The position numbers were made by a program, and so were the translations under genes. The notes below the pieces were generated by a model, which was given only the letters and a program-made list of their open reading frames with translations, was not told the DNA's origin and did no database searches. Below, piece after piece: positions 9,309-18,736 of a stretch of DNA of 64,000 bases (within the stretch, counting starts at the first letter, position 1; each line of letters opens with the position of its first letter). Source of the stretch: an uncultured Paracoccaceae bacterium (lineage in GTDB: Bacteria > Pseudomonadota > Alphaproteobacteria > Rhodobacterales > Rhodobacteraceae). The stretch lies in assembly GCA_947503175.1 (NCBI GenBank), contig CANNCO010000003.1, forward strand, positions 627,501-691,500, in the 5' to 3' direction.

Positions 9309-9986
9309 ATGGACGTCAATCCGACCACCACCCAGCCTAACCAATCACCGGCACTTGCCGCGCCCGAAACGGAAACCGAAGGCGCGGCCGCGCTCAGTTC
9401 CGACTTCGAGACTTTTCTGAAAATGCTGACGGTCCAGATGCAGAATCAGGACCCGCTCAATCCAATTGAGTCAGCCGATTTCGCCGTACAACTCGCCACA
9501 TTCTCCGGTGTCGAACAGCAGGTGCGCACCAATGACCTTTTGGAATCGATGACGGGGCAGCAATCCTTCTCGGGTTTGTCGCAAGTCGCGGACTGGGTCG
9601 GGATGGAAGCGCGTGCACCGGTCTCTGCCCGCTGGGATGGTACACCCGTGGCGCTATATCCCGATATGCCATCCGGCACAGATCAGGCCACGCTGATCAC
9701 CCGCAACGATGCAGGCGAAGAGGTTGCCCGAACCGCCATCCCCGTCTCAAGCGAACCGATCCAATGGGTCGGAAGCGATGCCGGCGGGGCTAATCTTCCG
9801 CCCGGTTACTACAGTTTCGAGATCGAGGCACGCCAGGACGGCGACCTTATCTCAACCGACCCCGTCAACACATACGCCCGGATCACCGAAGCGCGGCTTG
9901 TGGACGGTGCGCCGGTCATGGTCTTTGCTTCAGGGGAAACACTGGCCGCTGACGATGTGACCGCGGTTCGCCTGCCGCAGATCTGA
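9309..9986 (+). CDS. flgD: Flagellar hook capping protein FlgD
   Basis: A 225-residue scaffold for hook assembly. The conserved N-terminal signature is present: DFETFLKMLTVQMQNQDPLN with PIESADFAVQLATFSGVEQQ, then an Ig/FNIII-like C-terminal part (ARITEARLVDGAPVMVFASG). The ATG at 9309 follows AGGAGCTTTTG, a good ribosome site; the track began at the TTG just upstream. It follows fliK by 12 bases, so fliK-flgD form one operon, the usual alphaproteobacterial arrangement. It ends two bases before the end of ubiB on the opposite strand, with no room for a separate terminator. Confidence 0.92.
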   Translation: MDVNPTTTQPNQSPALAAPETETEGAAALSSDFETFLKMLTVQMQNQDPLNPIESADFAVQLATFSGVEQQVRTNDLLESMTGQQSFSGLSQVADWVGMEARAPVSARWDGTPVALYPDMPSGTDQATLITRNDAGEEVARTAIPVSSEPIQWVGSDAGGANLPPGYYSFEIEARQDGDLISTDPVNTYARITEARLVDGAPVMVFASGETLAADDVTAVRLPQI

Positions 9987-9988
9987 CC

Positions 9989-11518
9989 CTAAAGCAGCAG
10001 GAATGCCCACACGGCCGCACCGCCGGCAAGCAACCCGGCGGCAAAGATGCCCAGCGTCATCACGCGCCTGGACTTTGGCGGCGGCTCGTCGGGCATCCCC
10101 TGCCGGATCAGAGCGGCCTCCGCTAATTGCGGCAGTTTCGGCCCGAACCGGGCCAAAACCCGCGCCGTCTTGGCCAGATCGCGGAACAGCGCCTTCGGCC
10201 CCACATTATCCTTGATGTAATTCTCGACGATGGGCCGCGCGACTTCCCAGATGTTGATATGCGGGTGAAGCGAGCGCGACACGCCCTCGACCACCACCAT
10301 CGTCCGCTGCAACAGGATAAGTTCGGTCCGCGTTTCCATCCCGAACCGCTCGGTCACTTCGAACAGATAGCTCAGAAGCCGCGCCATCGAAATCCGCGTG
10401 GCATCCATCCCGAAAATCGGCTCGCCTACACTGCGCAGGGCGCGCGCGAATTCGTCGATATCCCTGTCGGCAGGCACATACCCGGCTTCGAAATGGACTT
10501 CTGCAACCCGGCGATAATCCTTCCGGATGAACCCGAACAGGATTTCCGCATAGACGCGGCGGGTATACTCATCAAGCCGCCCCATGATGCCGAAGTCATA
10601 GACGACGATATCCCCGTTCGGCGCGACCTTCAGGTTCCCTTGATGCATGTCCGCGTGGAAGTACCCGTCGCGCAGCGCATGCATCAGGAACATCCGCAGT
10701 ACGCGTTCGCCCAAAGCCGCGCGGTCATGCCCGGCAGCCTCGATCGCATTGACTTCGCCCGCCGGAATGCCCTCCGCCCAGCCCATCGTCATCACCCGGC
10801 GCGACGACAGAAACCAATGCACCTCTGGTACCGCGAAACCTTCGTCTTTTCCTGTATTCGCGGCGAACTCCGCGGCGCCGGAGGTCTCAAGCCTCAGGTC
10901 CAGCTCGCCCATAACGACGCCCTCGAAATGGGCAATCACGTCCATCGGCCGCAAACGCCGTGTCGCGGGCGCAAGCAACTCGATCATCTGCGCGGCCAGA
11001 TAGAACGCATCGATATCCTTGCGAAACGCCCGTTCGATCTTTGGACGCAGAACCTTGACCGCCACGTCCTCGCCGGTGTCCGCCAGCCTCGCCCGGTGCA
11101 CCTGCGCGATCGACGCCGCCGCCACCGGTTCGGAAAAATCGGCAAAAACCGTCTCGACCGCCACGTCCAGTTCCCGCGCGACGGTCTTTTTGGCCACAGC
11201 GGTGGGGAAGGGCGGCAGCTTGTCCTGCAACACCCGCAACTGCATGGCCAACTCGTCGCCGACCACATCGGGCCGCGTCGACAGGATCTGACCAAACTTG
11301 ATGTAAGCCGGGCCAAGTGCCGTCAGCGCGCGGGTCGCCGGCGGCAGCGCAGGATCGCCCTTGATCCCAAGGAACTTGAACGGCCAGCCCAGGATGCGCG
11401 CCACGATCCGCAAGGATGGCGGTGCCTGAAACGCATCAAGCACGACCCGCATCGCGCCAGTGCGCTCCAGTGTCGCGCCGGTCCGGATCAGCCGAAAGAT
11501 ATTGTGGGGGCCGCGCAC
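9989..11518 (-). CDS. ubiB: UbiB, ubiquinone biosynthesis ABC1-like kinase/ATPase
   Basis: A 509-residue ABC1/ADCK-family protein needed for ubiquinone synthesis. The KxGQ motif is AYIKFGQILSTRPD, the Ala-rich loop is EPVAAASIAQVHRA, the ATP lysine is in VAVKVLRP, and the metal site follows in HADMHQGNLKV and VYDFGIMGRL. The C-terminus has a membrane helix (TLGIFAAGLLAGGAAVWAFL), as in the family. It starts with GTG at 11518, sharing one base with the ubiE stop (TAGTG), so it is coupled to ubiE. Loss of the operon would block aerobic respiration through quinone shortage. Confidence 0.94.
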   Translation of the reverse strand: MRGPHNIFRLIRTGATLERTGAMRVVLDAFQAPPSLRIVARILGWPFKFLGIKGDPALPPATRALTALGPAYIKFGQILSTRPDVVGDELAMQLRVLQDKLPPFPTAVAKKTVARELDVAVETVFADFSEPVAAASIAQVHRARLADTGEDVAVKVLRPKIERAFRKDIDAFYLAAQMIELLAPATRRLRPMDVIAHFEGVVMGELDLRLETSGAAEFAANTGKDEGFAVPEVHWFLSSRRVMTMGWAEGIPAGEVNAIEAAGHDRAALGERVLRMFLMHALRDGYFHADMHQGNLKVAPNGDIVVYDFGIMGRLDEYTRRVYAEILFGFIRKDYRRVAEVHFEAGYVPADRDIDEFARALRSVGEPIFGMDATRISMARLLSYLFEVTERFGMETRTELILLQRTMVVVEGVSRSLHPHINIWEVARPIVENYIKDNVGPKALFRDLAKTARVLARFGPKLPQLAEAALIRQGMPDEPPPKSRRVMTLGIFAAGLLAGGAAVWAFLLL

Positions 11519-12270
11519 TAAAGCTTCCAGCCCGAATGAAGCGCAGCAATCCCCATCGATAGGTTGCGATACTTCACCTGCTCGAACCCGGCCTCGCGGA
11601 TCATCCTCGCAAAGGTCTCCTGATCGGGGAACTTGCGGATCGATTCGACCAGATACTGATAGCTGTCCCGATCGCCCGCGATCACCTGACCCATCCGCGG
11701 GATCACGTTGAATGAATAGGCATCATAGGCCGCCTGCATCGCGGCATTGGGTAACTGGCTGAACTCCAGCACCATCAGCCGCCCGCCGGGCTTCAGAACC
11801 CGATATGCCTCGCTCAGTGCATCGCTGATCCGGGTCACGTTCCGGATGCCGAAAGAAATCGTATAGACGTCGAACTCCGCATCCTCGAACGGTAATGCCA
11901 TCGCATCGCCCATGACCCAGTCCAGCTGGCTGGCAAGGCTTTCGGCATCCGCCCGCTTCTGGCCTTCCACCAGCATGCTATCGGTCATGTCGCAGACAAC
12001 GGCGCTGGCCGCACCCGCGCGCCGCAAAAACCGGAACGCAATATCGCCCGTACCGCCCGCCACATCCAGCAGCCGCTGACCGGCCCGGGGCGCAAGCCAA
12101 TCCATCATCGCATCCTTCCAGAGACGATGAATACCGACGCTCATCACGTCGTTCATCACATCATACTTCGATGCCACGTTGGAAAAGACACCGTGCACCA
12201 GCCCGGCCTTTTCGTCTTCCGCAACCGTCCGGTTGCCGAAATGCGTTGTCTTGCCGGTTTCGTCGCTCAT
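11518..12270 (-). CDS. ubiE: UbiE, demethylmenaquinone/2-methoxy-6-polyprenylbenzoquinol C-methyltransferase
   Basis: A 250-residue SAM-dependent methyltransferase of ubiquinone synthesis. The SAM site is [18 protein letters not shown], and the family signatures [19 protein letters not shown] and [20 protein letters not shown] are present. The track ORF runs far upstream, but the family start is [12 protein letters not shown] at 12270, preceded by CAAGGGCCG. The gene is divergent from mutM with an 85-base gap and is followed by ubiB with a one-base overlap. The order ubiE-ubiB beside mutM is common in Rhodobacterales. Confidence 0.95.
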   Translation of the reverse strand: MSDETGKTTHFGNRTVAEDEKAGLVHGVFSNVASKYDVMNDVMSVGIHRLWKDAMMDWLAPRAGQRLLDVAGGTGDIAFRFLRRAGAASAVVCDMTDSMLVEGQKRADAESLASQLDWVMGDAMALPFEDAEFDVYTISFGIRNVTRISDALSEAYRVLKPGGRLMVLEFSQLPNAAMQAAYDAYSFNVIPRMGQVIAGDRDSYQYLVESIRKFPDQETFARMIREAGFEQVKYRNLSMGIAALHSGWKL

Positions 12271-12355
12271 CGGCCCTTGCGTCCCTTGAAACTCACCCTT
12301 CTTATAGGTCGCCGCAGCCCCGCTGCAATGCGGCATACCCAGCAAGGAGTCACCC

Positions 12356-13207
12356 GTGCCCGAATTGCCAGAGGTTGAAACGGTCCGCCGGGGGCTTCTC
12401 CCTGTGCTCGAAGGGCACCGGATCGCGCGTGCACAGGTCAACCGGCCCGATCTGCGCTGGCCCCTGCCCGAACACTTGGCAGAGCGTCTGACCGGCAAGA
12501 CCGTCACCACGCTGCGGCGCCGCTCGAAATACATCCTCGCCGACCTGTCTTCGGGCGAAACGCTGATCATCCACCTTGGCATGTCGGGCCGGATGCTGAT
12601 TTCCGGTGCGCAGATCGGGCAGTTCCACCACGACCACGCCGCACCGGAGAAACACGATCACATCGTCATTGATACCGATCACGGCGCACGTGTCACCTTC
12701 AACGACGCCCGCCGTTTCGGCGCGATGGACCTCTGCCCAACCGACTCAGTCGATAGCCACTGGCTGCTTGAAAGGATCGGGCCCGAACCGCTCGGGAACG
12801 CCTTCAACGAAGACTACCTTGTTGCCGCCCTCCGTGGCCGCAACACACCGATCAAAACGGCCCTGCTGGATCAACGAATCGTCGCCGGACTGGGCAACAT
12901 CTATGTCTGCGAAACATTGCACCGCGCGCGGATTTCACCAAGGCGCAAGGCCGTAAACATCTCGGCGGCACGCGTCCGCACGCTGGTTCCCGCGATCCGC
13001 GACGTTCTCTCCGAGGCAATCGAAGCAGGCGGATCGTCCCTGCGCGATTACCGGCAAGCGGATGGAGAGCTCGGATATTTTCAGCATACTTTCCGGGCAT
13101 ATGGCCGCGAGGGCGCGCCATGCGTCACACCCGATTGCCCCGGTACGATCTCGCGCATCGTACAATCGGGCCGCTCCACCTTCTATTGTCCGACCTGCCA
13201 AAGATAG
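12356..13207 (+). CDS. mutM: Formamidopyrimidine-DNA glycosylase MutM (Fpg)
   Basis: A 283-residue DNA glycosylase/AP lyase that removes 8-oxoguanine and other oxidised purines. The catalytic N-terminus is [14 protein letters not shown] (Pro2, Glu3), Lys57 is in RRRSKYIL, the H2TH region is [18 protein letters not shown], and the C-terminal zinc finger CVTPDC...FYCPTC is complete with the binding Arg in QSGRSTFYC. It starts with GTG at 12356 after AAGGAGTCACCC. It works in the same repair system as mutY, found elsewhere in this window. Confidence 0.96.
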   Translation: MPELPEVETVRRGLLPVLEGHRIARAQVNRPDLRWPLPEHLAERLTGKTVTTLRRRSKYILADLSSGETLIIHLGMSGRMLISGAQIGQFHHDHAAPEKHDHIVIDTDHGARVTFNDARRFGAMDLCPTDSVDSHWLLERIGPEPLGNAFNEDYLVAALRGRNTPIKTALLDQRIVAGLGNIYVCETLHRARISPRRKAVNISAARVRTLVPAIRDVLSEAIEAGGSSLRDYRQADGELGYFQHTFRAYGREGAPCVTPDCPGTISRIVQSGRSTFYCPTCQR

Positions 13208-13293
13208 ACGACGCCGAGACCGATCCGGGGTTGAAAGCACCGCCCGGGCTGATAAGCCTTCCCTCTGACCTGCACCCATCAAAGAAGGATGCC

Positions 13294-14070
13294 ATGGCCT
13301 ATAAGACCCTGATCGTCGAAAACGAAGATCACGTCGCCACCATCACCCTCAACCGCCCCGACGCCATGAACGCTCTCAACGCGGAATTGTTGCGAGAGCT
13401 CAATCAGGCGCTGCGCGAGGCGGAAGAAAACGAAAAGATTCGCTGCATCATCCTTACGGGGTCCGAGAAATCCTTCGCCGCCGGTGCAGATATCAGCGAA
13501 ATGGCCGGGCTCAGCTTTGTCGAGGTGTTTTCCTCCGACAAGTTCGGCCACGAAATCGAGCAACTTGCCCGGTGCCGCAAACCCATCATCGCCGCCGTCG
13601 CGGGCTACGCGCTGGGCGGCGGATGCGAGCTGGCGATGATGTGCGATTTCATCATCGCCGCGGATACCGCGAAGTTCGGCCAGCCCGAGATCAATCTTGG
13701 CGTCGTCGCCGGCATCGGCGGCACCCAACGGCTCACCCGGTTCGTCGGCAAGTCCAAATCCATGGAAATGCACCTCACGGGCCGCTTCATGGACGCCGAA
13801 GAAGCCGAACGGTCCGGCCTTGTCAGTCGCGTCGTACCCGCCAAGAAACTGATGGAAGAGGCTTTGGCCACCGCCACCAAGATCACCGAAAAGTCGATGC
13901 TGACGACGATGGCGGTCAAGGAAGCGGTCAATCGCAGCTACGAATTGACGCTGAACGAGGGCCTCCTGTTCGAACGCCGCCTGTTCCACGCGCTCTTTGC
14001 GACCGAAGATCAGAAGGAAGGGATGCAGGCGTTTCTGGACAAGCGCGAGGCGCAGTTCCGGGACAAATAG
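13294..14070 (+). CDS. Enoyl-CoA hydratase (crotonase family)
   Basis: A 258-residue crotonase that hydrates trans-2-enoyl-CoA in fatty-acid or amino-acid breakdown. The oxyanion hole segment [11 protein letters not shown] and the two catalytic acids in [20 protein letters not shown] and [20 protein letters not shown] are all intact. The track start at 13120 lies inside mutM; the family start is [13 protein letters not shown] at 13294 with AAGGATGCC before it. The next gene begins one base after its stop, suggesting an operon. It could also act on a branched or short-chain substrate. Confidence 0.93.
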   Translation: MAYKTLIVENEDHVATITLNRPDAMNALNAELLRELNQALREAEENEKIRCIILTGSEKSFAAGADISEMAGLSFVEVFSSDKFGHEIEQLARCRKPIIAAVAGYALGGGCELAMMCDFIIAADTAKFGQPEINLGVVAGIGGTQRLTRFVGKSKSMEMHLTGRFMDAEEAERSGLVSRVVPAKKLMEEALATATKITEKSMLTTMAVKEAVNRSYELTLNEGLLFERRLFHALFATEDQKEGMQAFLDKREAQFRDK

Positions 14071-14071
14071 G

Positions 14072-14947
14072 ATGCCCGTCGCGATCCTCGATGGCGGCAT
14101 GGGTCAGGAACTGATCCACCGCTCCGGCCGCGATCCGACCGGCCTCTGGGCCACGCAGGTCATGATCGACGCGCCCCACCTGGTCCGTGAAGTTCACGAT
14201 GACTACTTCGCGGCAGGCGCATCCATCGCCACGGCCAACACATACGCCCTGCACCGCGACAGGTTGGAGCCTGCCGGACAAATCGCCCGGTTCGACGAGC
14301 TTCATCACCTCGCCTGCGAACTGGCCGTTCAGGCGCGCGATGCCCATGGGTCGGGCCGCGTGGCCGCGGCGCTCGGCCCTCTCGAATGGTCCTATCGCGG
14401 CGATGACGGCCCACCCTTCGCAGACGCCGCGCAATCCTTCTCCGAGATCGCCAAGATCCAGCAGGAACATGTCGATCTCTACATCCTCGAAACGGTGTCC
14501 TCTCTGGCCCGCGCAAAAGCCGCTTTGGCGGGAACGCTTCCTGTCGGAAAACCGGTCTGGCTTGCGGTCACCGTCGACGATGACGATGGCACGCGCCTCC
14601 GTTCCGGCGAGCCGGTCGAGAGCATCCTGGATCTGCTCAAGGACTATCCCTTCACCGCGCTTCTCGTGAACTGCTCGATCCCCGAGGCGGTGACGACAGC
14701 CGTCGCCAGGCTGAGCGGGGCGCCGGTACCGCTTGGCGCCTATGCCAATGGCTTCACCGGCATATCCCAAGCTTATCTTGAGCCCGGTTCCGCCGTTGAC
14801 AAGCTTGCCGCCCGCACCGACCTCGGACCATCCGAATACGCGGACTTCGCGGCACGCTGGGTCGAAGACGGGGCCGCAATCATCGGCGGCTGTTGCGACG
14901 TCGGCCCGGCCCATATCCGTGAACTCGTAAAACGCTTTGCCGATTGA
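14072..14947 (+). CDS. Homocysteine S-methyltransferase family protein
   Basis: A 291-residue zinc-dependent methyltransferase fold like BHMT, MmuM or the MetH first domain. It starts AILDGGMGQELIHRSG, and the three zinc cysteines are present: one in LLVNCSIPEA and the pair in IIGGCCDVGPAHI. The methyl donor (S-methylmethionine, betaine or other) is not predictable. The ATG at 14072 begins one base after the enoyl-CoA hydratase stop, so the pair is probably cotranscribed, though no shared pathway is obvious. The track start at 13997 is inside the previous gene. Confidence 0.88.
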   Translation: MPVAILDGGMGQELIHRSGRDPTGLWATQVMIDAPHLVREVHDDYFAAGASIATANTYALHRDRLEPAGQIARFDELHHLACELAVQARDAHGSGRVAAALGPLEWSYRGDDGPPFADAAQSFSEIAKIQQEHVDLYILETVSSLARAKAALAGTLPVGKPVWLAVTVDDDDGTRLRSGEPVESILDLLKDYPFTALLVNCSIPEAVTTAVARLSGAPVPLGAYANGFTGISQAYLEPGSAVDKLAARTDLGPSEYADFAARWVEDGAAIIGGCCDVGPAHIRELVKRFAD

Positions 14948-14981
14948 CCTCGCGCGCCTCACGATTTGCCCCAGACCGCTG

Positions 14982-15010
14982 TTGACAGACCCGCGACTCG
15001 CGCCTAGAAG
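14982..15010 (+). promoter_or_regulatory. Sigma-70 type promoter of rpsT
   Basis: TTGACA (14982-14987), a 17-base spacer, then TAGAAG (15005-15010). It lies 45 bases before the rpsT start codon, which is the right place for the housekeeping promoter of this ribosomal protein gene. Confidence 0.7.
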
Positions 15011-15054
15011 CGCGACTTCAGATTAAACCGACCCGAAATTGGGAATCCGTACGC

Positions 15055-15318
15055 ATGGCTAACTCGCCTCAGTCCAAGAAACGCGCCCGCCAGAACGAGC
15101 GGCGCTTTGCCGTGAACAAGGCACGTCGGTCGCGCATCCGCACCTTCCTGCGTAATGTCGAAGAGGCGATTGCCTCGGGCGACAAGGATGCGGCAAGCAC
15201 GGCGCTCCGCGCAGCCCAGCCCGAGCTAATGCGCGGCGTCACAAAAGGCGTGTTTCACAAGAACACCGTGGCAAGAAAAATGTCGCGGCTGTCCAGCCGG
15301 GTGAAAGCGATCGGCTGA
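15055..15318 (+). CDS. rpsT: 30S ribosomal protein S20
   Basis: An 87-residue basic protein beginning [20 protein letters not shown] and containing the typical [13 protein letters not shown] helix; it binds 16S rRNA in the body of the small subunit. The length is normal. It stands alone between a near-consensus promoter and a strong terminator, and lies upstream of dnaA as in most Rhodobacterales. Here one extra gene, a rhodanese, lies between it and dnaA. Confidence 0.97.
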   Translation: MANSPQSKKRARQNERRFAVNKARRSRIRTFLRNVEEAIASGDKDAASTALRAAQPELMRGVTKGVFHKNTVARKMSRLSSRVKAIG

Positions 15319-15344
15319 TCGCCGCCAATTGGACAGACGACCAG

Positions 15345-15371
15345 AAACGCGCCTCCGGGCGCGTTTTTTAT
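15345..15371 (+). terminator. Rho-independent terminator after rpsT
   Basis: A nine-base-pair stem AAACGCGCC / GGCGCGTTT with loop TCCG is followed by TTTATT. It ends 53 bases after the rpsT stop. Confidence 0.88.
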
Positions 15372-15531
15372 TAGCCTGATTTGGGTTACGCGCCGCTGCA
15401 AAAGTGTGCGCAAGACACGCCCTCCGGATTCGTTCCGACAAAGTGTGAGTCAAGGTTGAAGTTCTGTTGCGGAAAGGGTCGCGCCGTTGCTAGCGTCCTC
15501 TTGCGATTCACATCGTCTTGGGGGGACATGG

Positions 15532-15984
15532 ATGACAGGGCACGGCGCTGCCGCGCCGGTTGGTGAGGTTTCACCTGCCGACGCATGGGACTTGTTGGCA
15601 GATAGTCCCGACGCTGTGCTCGTTGATGTCAGGACGCGGGCGGAATGGAATTTCGTCGGCACACCTGACCTCGGGAGTTTGAGGAAGTCCACGATCTTCG
15701 TGGAATGGTCCTCCTTTCCCGACATGTCCATAAACCCGCGCTTTGTCGCGGACCTTGAGGAGAAGCTGGACGGAGCTGCACCGTCGCATCTGCTTTTCCT
15801 CTGCCGGTCCGGAGCGCGATCCTTGAGCGCCGCTCAGGCGGTCGCCGCGTATTTGTCCGATCAGGGCAAGTCGGCGGTCTGTCTGAACGTTGCCGAAGGG
15901 TTCGAGGGCGATCTGGATCCGGCAGGACACCGGGGGGCGGTCAATGGCTGGAAATCCCGGGGGCTGGCATGGCGCCAGTCTTGA
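15532..15984 (+). CDS. Rhodanese-like sulfurtransferase domain protein
   Basis: A 150-residue single-domain rhodanese. VLVDVRTRAEWNFVG is the CH2A-type motif and LLFLCRSGARSLSAAQAVA holds the active-site Cys loop CRSGARS, so a persulfide carrier role is likely; the acceptor is unknown. I chose ATG 15532 (MTGHGAAAPVGEVS) because it follows GGGGGGACATGG and because an upstream start has no site. The gene lies between rpsT and dnaA and ends 30 bases before dnaA, so the two may be cotranscribed. Confidence 0.88.
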   Translation: MTGHGAAAPVGEVSPADAWDLLADSPDAVLVDVRTRAEWNFVGTPDLGSLRKSTIFVEWSSFPDMSINPRFVADLEEKLDGAAPSHLLFLCRSGARSLSAAQAVAAYLSDQGKSAVCLNVAEGFEGDLDPAGHRGAVNGWKSRGLAWRQS

Positions 15985-16014
15985 ACAAGAACTTGAAAAC
16001 CGGGTCGGGACAGT

Positions 16015-17397
16015 ATGACGGAAGAAATCTGGGGGGAAATTCGTGAAATTCTTATCGGGCGTGTCGGAAAAAATAACTATGTAAACTGGATCGAGCCGCT
16101 GGAGTTCTCTGAACTCGCCGATGGCGTCGCCCGGTTTCTCGTGCCCACCCAGTTCATGGGCACTTGGGTGTCGCAGAATTTCGGGGATCAGATCCTCCGC
16201 GCCTTGAAGGGTCATGGGCAATCGGTAAGCCGTATCGAGTTCGCCGTTCCCGCAATGGGGACAAAACCCTCCTGCAAGAAGGTCAAAGAAAAGGTGGAGC
16301 GCTCCGAACCCGAAGAATCCGAAGTCACAGTCGAGACGAAACCCGCCACGGACGCGCTGCCGGGCGCTTCGCTTGATCAGCGTTTCACCTTCGACAGCTT
16401 CGTCGTGGGCAAACCGAACGAGCTGGCCCATGCCGCCGCGCGCCGTGTGGCCGAGGGCGGTTCGGTCACCTTCAACCCACTCTTCCTTTATGGCGGTGTC
16501 GGTTTGGGTAAGACCCACCTGATGCACGCCATCGCATGGGAACTGAAAACCAAAAGCCCCGGTCTCCGCGTCGTCTATCTCTCTGCCGAACAGTTCATGT
16601 ACCGATTCGTTCAGGCGCTTCGCGAAAAGGACATGATCGGCTTCAAACAGCTCTTCCGCTCGGTCGATGTACTGATGGTCGACGACATCCAGTTCATCGC
16701 GGGCAAGGATGCGACGCAGGAAGAATTCTTCCACACCTTCAACGCCCTGGTCGATCAGAACAAACAGATCATTCTGTCCGCCGACCGAGCGCCGACCGAA
16801 ATCCACGGCATCGAAGAACGCATCGTCAGCCGTATGCAATCCGGCCTTCTCGTCGATCTGCACCCCACGAACTACGAGCTTCGCCTCGGCATCCTCCAGC
16901 AGAAGGTCGAACAGTTCTCGGAACAGTTCCGCAATCTCGAAATCGCCGAGGGCGTACTCGAATTCCTCGCCCACCGCATCTCGTCGAACGTCCGTGTCCT
17001 CGAAGGCGCGCTCATGCGGCTCTTCGCGTTCGGCAGCCTTGTGGGCCGTGAGATCACCCTGGAACTGACCCAGGACTGTCTGGCCGATATCCTGCGCGCC
17101 ACGGATCGCAAGATCACGGTCGAGGAGATCCAGCGCAAGGTTTCGGACCACTACAACATTCGGCTCAGCGACCTGATCGGTCCCAAGCGCGTCCGCACCT
17201 TCGCCCGCCCCCGTCAGGTCGCCATGTATCTGGCCAAGCACATGACCACCCGCAGCCTACCCGATATCGGACGGCGCTTCGGTGGTCGGGATCACACCAC
17301 CGTCATGCATGGCGTGCGCCGGATCGAGGAACTCAAGGCCCGCGACAGCCAGCTTGCCGAAGATCTGGAGCTTCTGCGCCGCGCGCTCGAAGGATAG
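16015..17397 (+). CDS. dnaA: Chromosomal replication initiator DnaA
   Basis: A 460-residue initiator that opens the origin. Domain I is at the N-terminus (IWGEIREILIGRVGKNNYVN), domain III is the AAA+ module with Walker A GGVGLGKTHL near residue 160 and Walker B VLMVDDIQFIAG, and domain IV ends with the DNA-binding signature GGRDHTTVMHGVRRIEEL. It is followed by dnaN, recF and gyrB, the classical replication block. I saw no run of TTATCCACA boxes on either side, so the origin itself is probably elsewhere or uses divergent boxes. Confidence 0.98.
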   Translation: MTEEIWGEIREILIGRVGKNNYVNWIEPLEFSELADGVARFLVPTQFMGTWVSQNFGDQILRALKGHGQSVSRIEFAVPAMGTKPSCKKVKEKVERSEPEESEVTVETKPATDALPGASLDQRFTFDSFVVGKPNELAHAAARRVAEGGSVTFNPLFLYGGVGLGKTHLMHAIAWELKTKSPGLRVVYLSAEQFMYRFVQALREKDMIGFKQLFRSVDVLMVDDIQFIAGKDATQEEFFHTFNALVDQNKQIILSADRAPTEIHGIEERIVSRMQSGLLVDLHPTNYELRLGILQQKVEQFSEQFRNLEIAEGVLEFLAHRISSNVRVLEGALMRLFAFGSLVGREITLELTQDCLADILRATDRKITVEEIQRKVSDHYNIRLSDLIGPKRVRTFARPRQVAMYLAKHMTTRSLPDIGRRFGGRDHTTVMHGVRRIEELKARDSQLAEDLELLRRALEG

Positions 17398-17558
17398 GGC
17401 GCGGCGCAATCCGCCATTATTTGCACCTTATGCAGGGGGCGGGGCCAACCCGCCCTTGACCCCGATTCGGGGATTGCCCACAGTCGGCGTAATCCGCTTG
17501 CGCGGGCGCAAAAAACCGATAGGTTTTCCGCCCCGGCATCCGAGGTGAGGGACAGGCC

Positions 17559-18677
17559 ATGAAATTCTCCATCGAACGCGCAGCGCTTTTGCGTGCAGTC
17601 GCTCAGGCGCAATCAGTGGTCGAGCGGCGCAACACCATTCCGATCCTCGGAAACGTCCTGATCGAGGCCGAAGGCGACAATGTCACCTTCCGCGCCACCG
17701 ATCTGGATATCGAGGTCGTGGACCGCGCGCCCGCGCAGGTCACCCGACCTGGTGCGACGACCGTCCCGGCCGTCACGCTGCACGAGATCGTGCGCAAGCT
17801 GCCCGATGGCGCGCTCGTGACCCTCGCCGATGACGGCGCGTCGGGCCGCATGTCCGTCGATGCGGGCCGCTCGAATTTCGCACTGGCCACCCTGCCGCGC
17901 GAAGACTTCCCTGTAATGACCAGCAGCGACTACGACGCAAACTTCTCCGCGCCCGCACCCTTGCTGCGCCGCCTCTTCGACAAATCGAAATTCGCCATCT
18001 CAACCGAGGAAACCCGCTACTATCTCAACGGCGTCTATATGCATGTCGCCACCGGCGACGACGGCCAGACGCTCCGCTGCGTCGCCACCGATGGCCACCG
18101 TCTTGCCCGGATCGACGCTGATCTACCGCCGGGCGCCGAAACCATGCCGGGCGTCATCGTCCCCCGCAAAACCGTGGGCGAGCTGCGCAAGCTTCTCGAC
18201 GATGACGATACTGAAATCGCCGTCTCCGTCTCCGAAACCAAGGTCCGCTTCGCCACCCCCGAGATCACCCTGACCTCCAAGGTCATCGACGGCACCTTCC
18301 CCGACTACACACGCGTTATCCCACAAACCAACACCCGCAAGCTCGAGGTTGACGCGGCAGAATTTGCCAGGGCCGTCGACCGTGTCGCCACCGTGTCTTC
18401 CGAACGCTCCCGCGCCGTCAAACTCAGCCTCGACAACGACAAACTGGTGCTGTCGGTGAACGCGCCCGACGCGGGCGCCGCGGAAGAGGAACTGGCGGTC
18501 GCCTATGGCGACGAGGCGCTCGATATCGGCTTCAACGCCAAGTATCTGCTGGAAATCGCCAGCCAGGTCGATCGCGAAAACGCCGTGTTCCTGTTCGACA
18601 CGCCGGACCGTCCGACACTCATGCACGAAGGCAACGACAAAAGCGCGATCTTCGTCGTCATGCCGATGCGCGTGTGA
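17559..18677 (+). CDS. dnaN: DNA polymerase III beta clamp
   Basis: A 372-residue sliding clamp, the processivity ring of the replicase. It begins MKFSIERAALLRAVAQAQSV and contains the clamp signatures RNTIPILGNVLIEAEGD and ETRYYLNGVYMHV, ending KSAIFVVMPMRV. The length is standard. It lies 161 bases after dnaA; that gap holds a short AAAACC-GATA-GGTTTT hairpin (17511-17526) but no other feature. It precedes recF by 59 bases. Confidence 0.98.
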   Translation: MKFSIERAALLRAVAQAQSVVERRNTIPILGNVLIEAEGDNVTFRATDLDIEVVDRAPAQVTRPGATTVPAVTLHEIVRKLPDGALVTLADDGASGRMSVDAGRSNFALATLPREDFPVMTSSDYDANFSAPAPLLRRLFDKSKFAISTEETRYYLNGVYMHVATGDDGQTLRCVATDGHRLARIDADLPPGAETMPGVIVPRKTVGELRKLLDDDDTEIAVSVSETKVRFATPEITLTSKVIDGTFPDYTRVIPQTNTRKLEVDAAEFARAVDRVATVSSERSRAVKLSLDNDKLVLSVNAPDAGAAEEELAVAYGDEALDIGFNAKYLLEIASQVDRENAVFLFDTPDRPTLMHEGNDKSAIFVVMPMRV

Positions 18678-18736
18678 CCGGGCCTATCAAACCGCTCGAA
18701 ACGCTCTAAGCCGCGCGGGGGGCCGGGGACTGATCC

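Noticed and set aside
10127-11521. 464-codon plus-strand ORF opposite ubiB
   Set aside because: Shadow of ubiB; Arg/His/Pro-rich without any motif.
15571-17241. 556-codon minus-strand ORF opposite dnaA
   Set aside because: Shadow of dnaA and the rhodanese gene; its composition mirrors their reverse complement.
17398-17558. Replication origin between dnaA and dnaN
   Set aside because: Only one loose DnaA-box-like string (TTGCCCACA) and no AT-rich unwinding region were seen. The same holds for the gap before dnaA.
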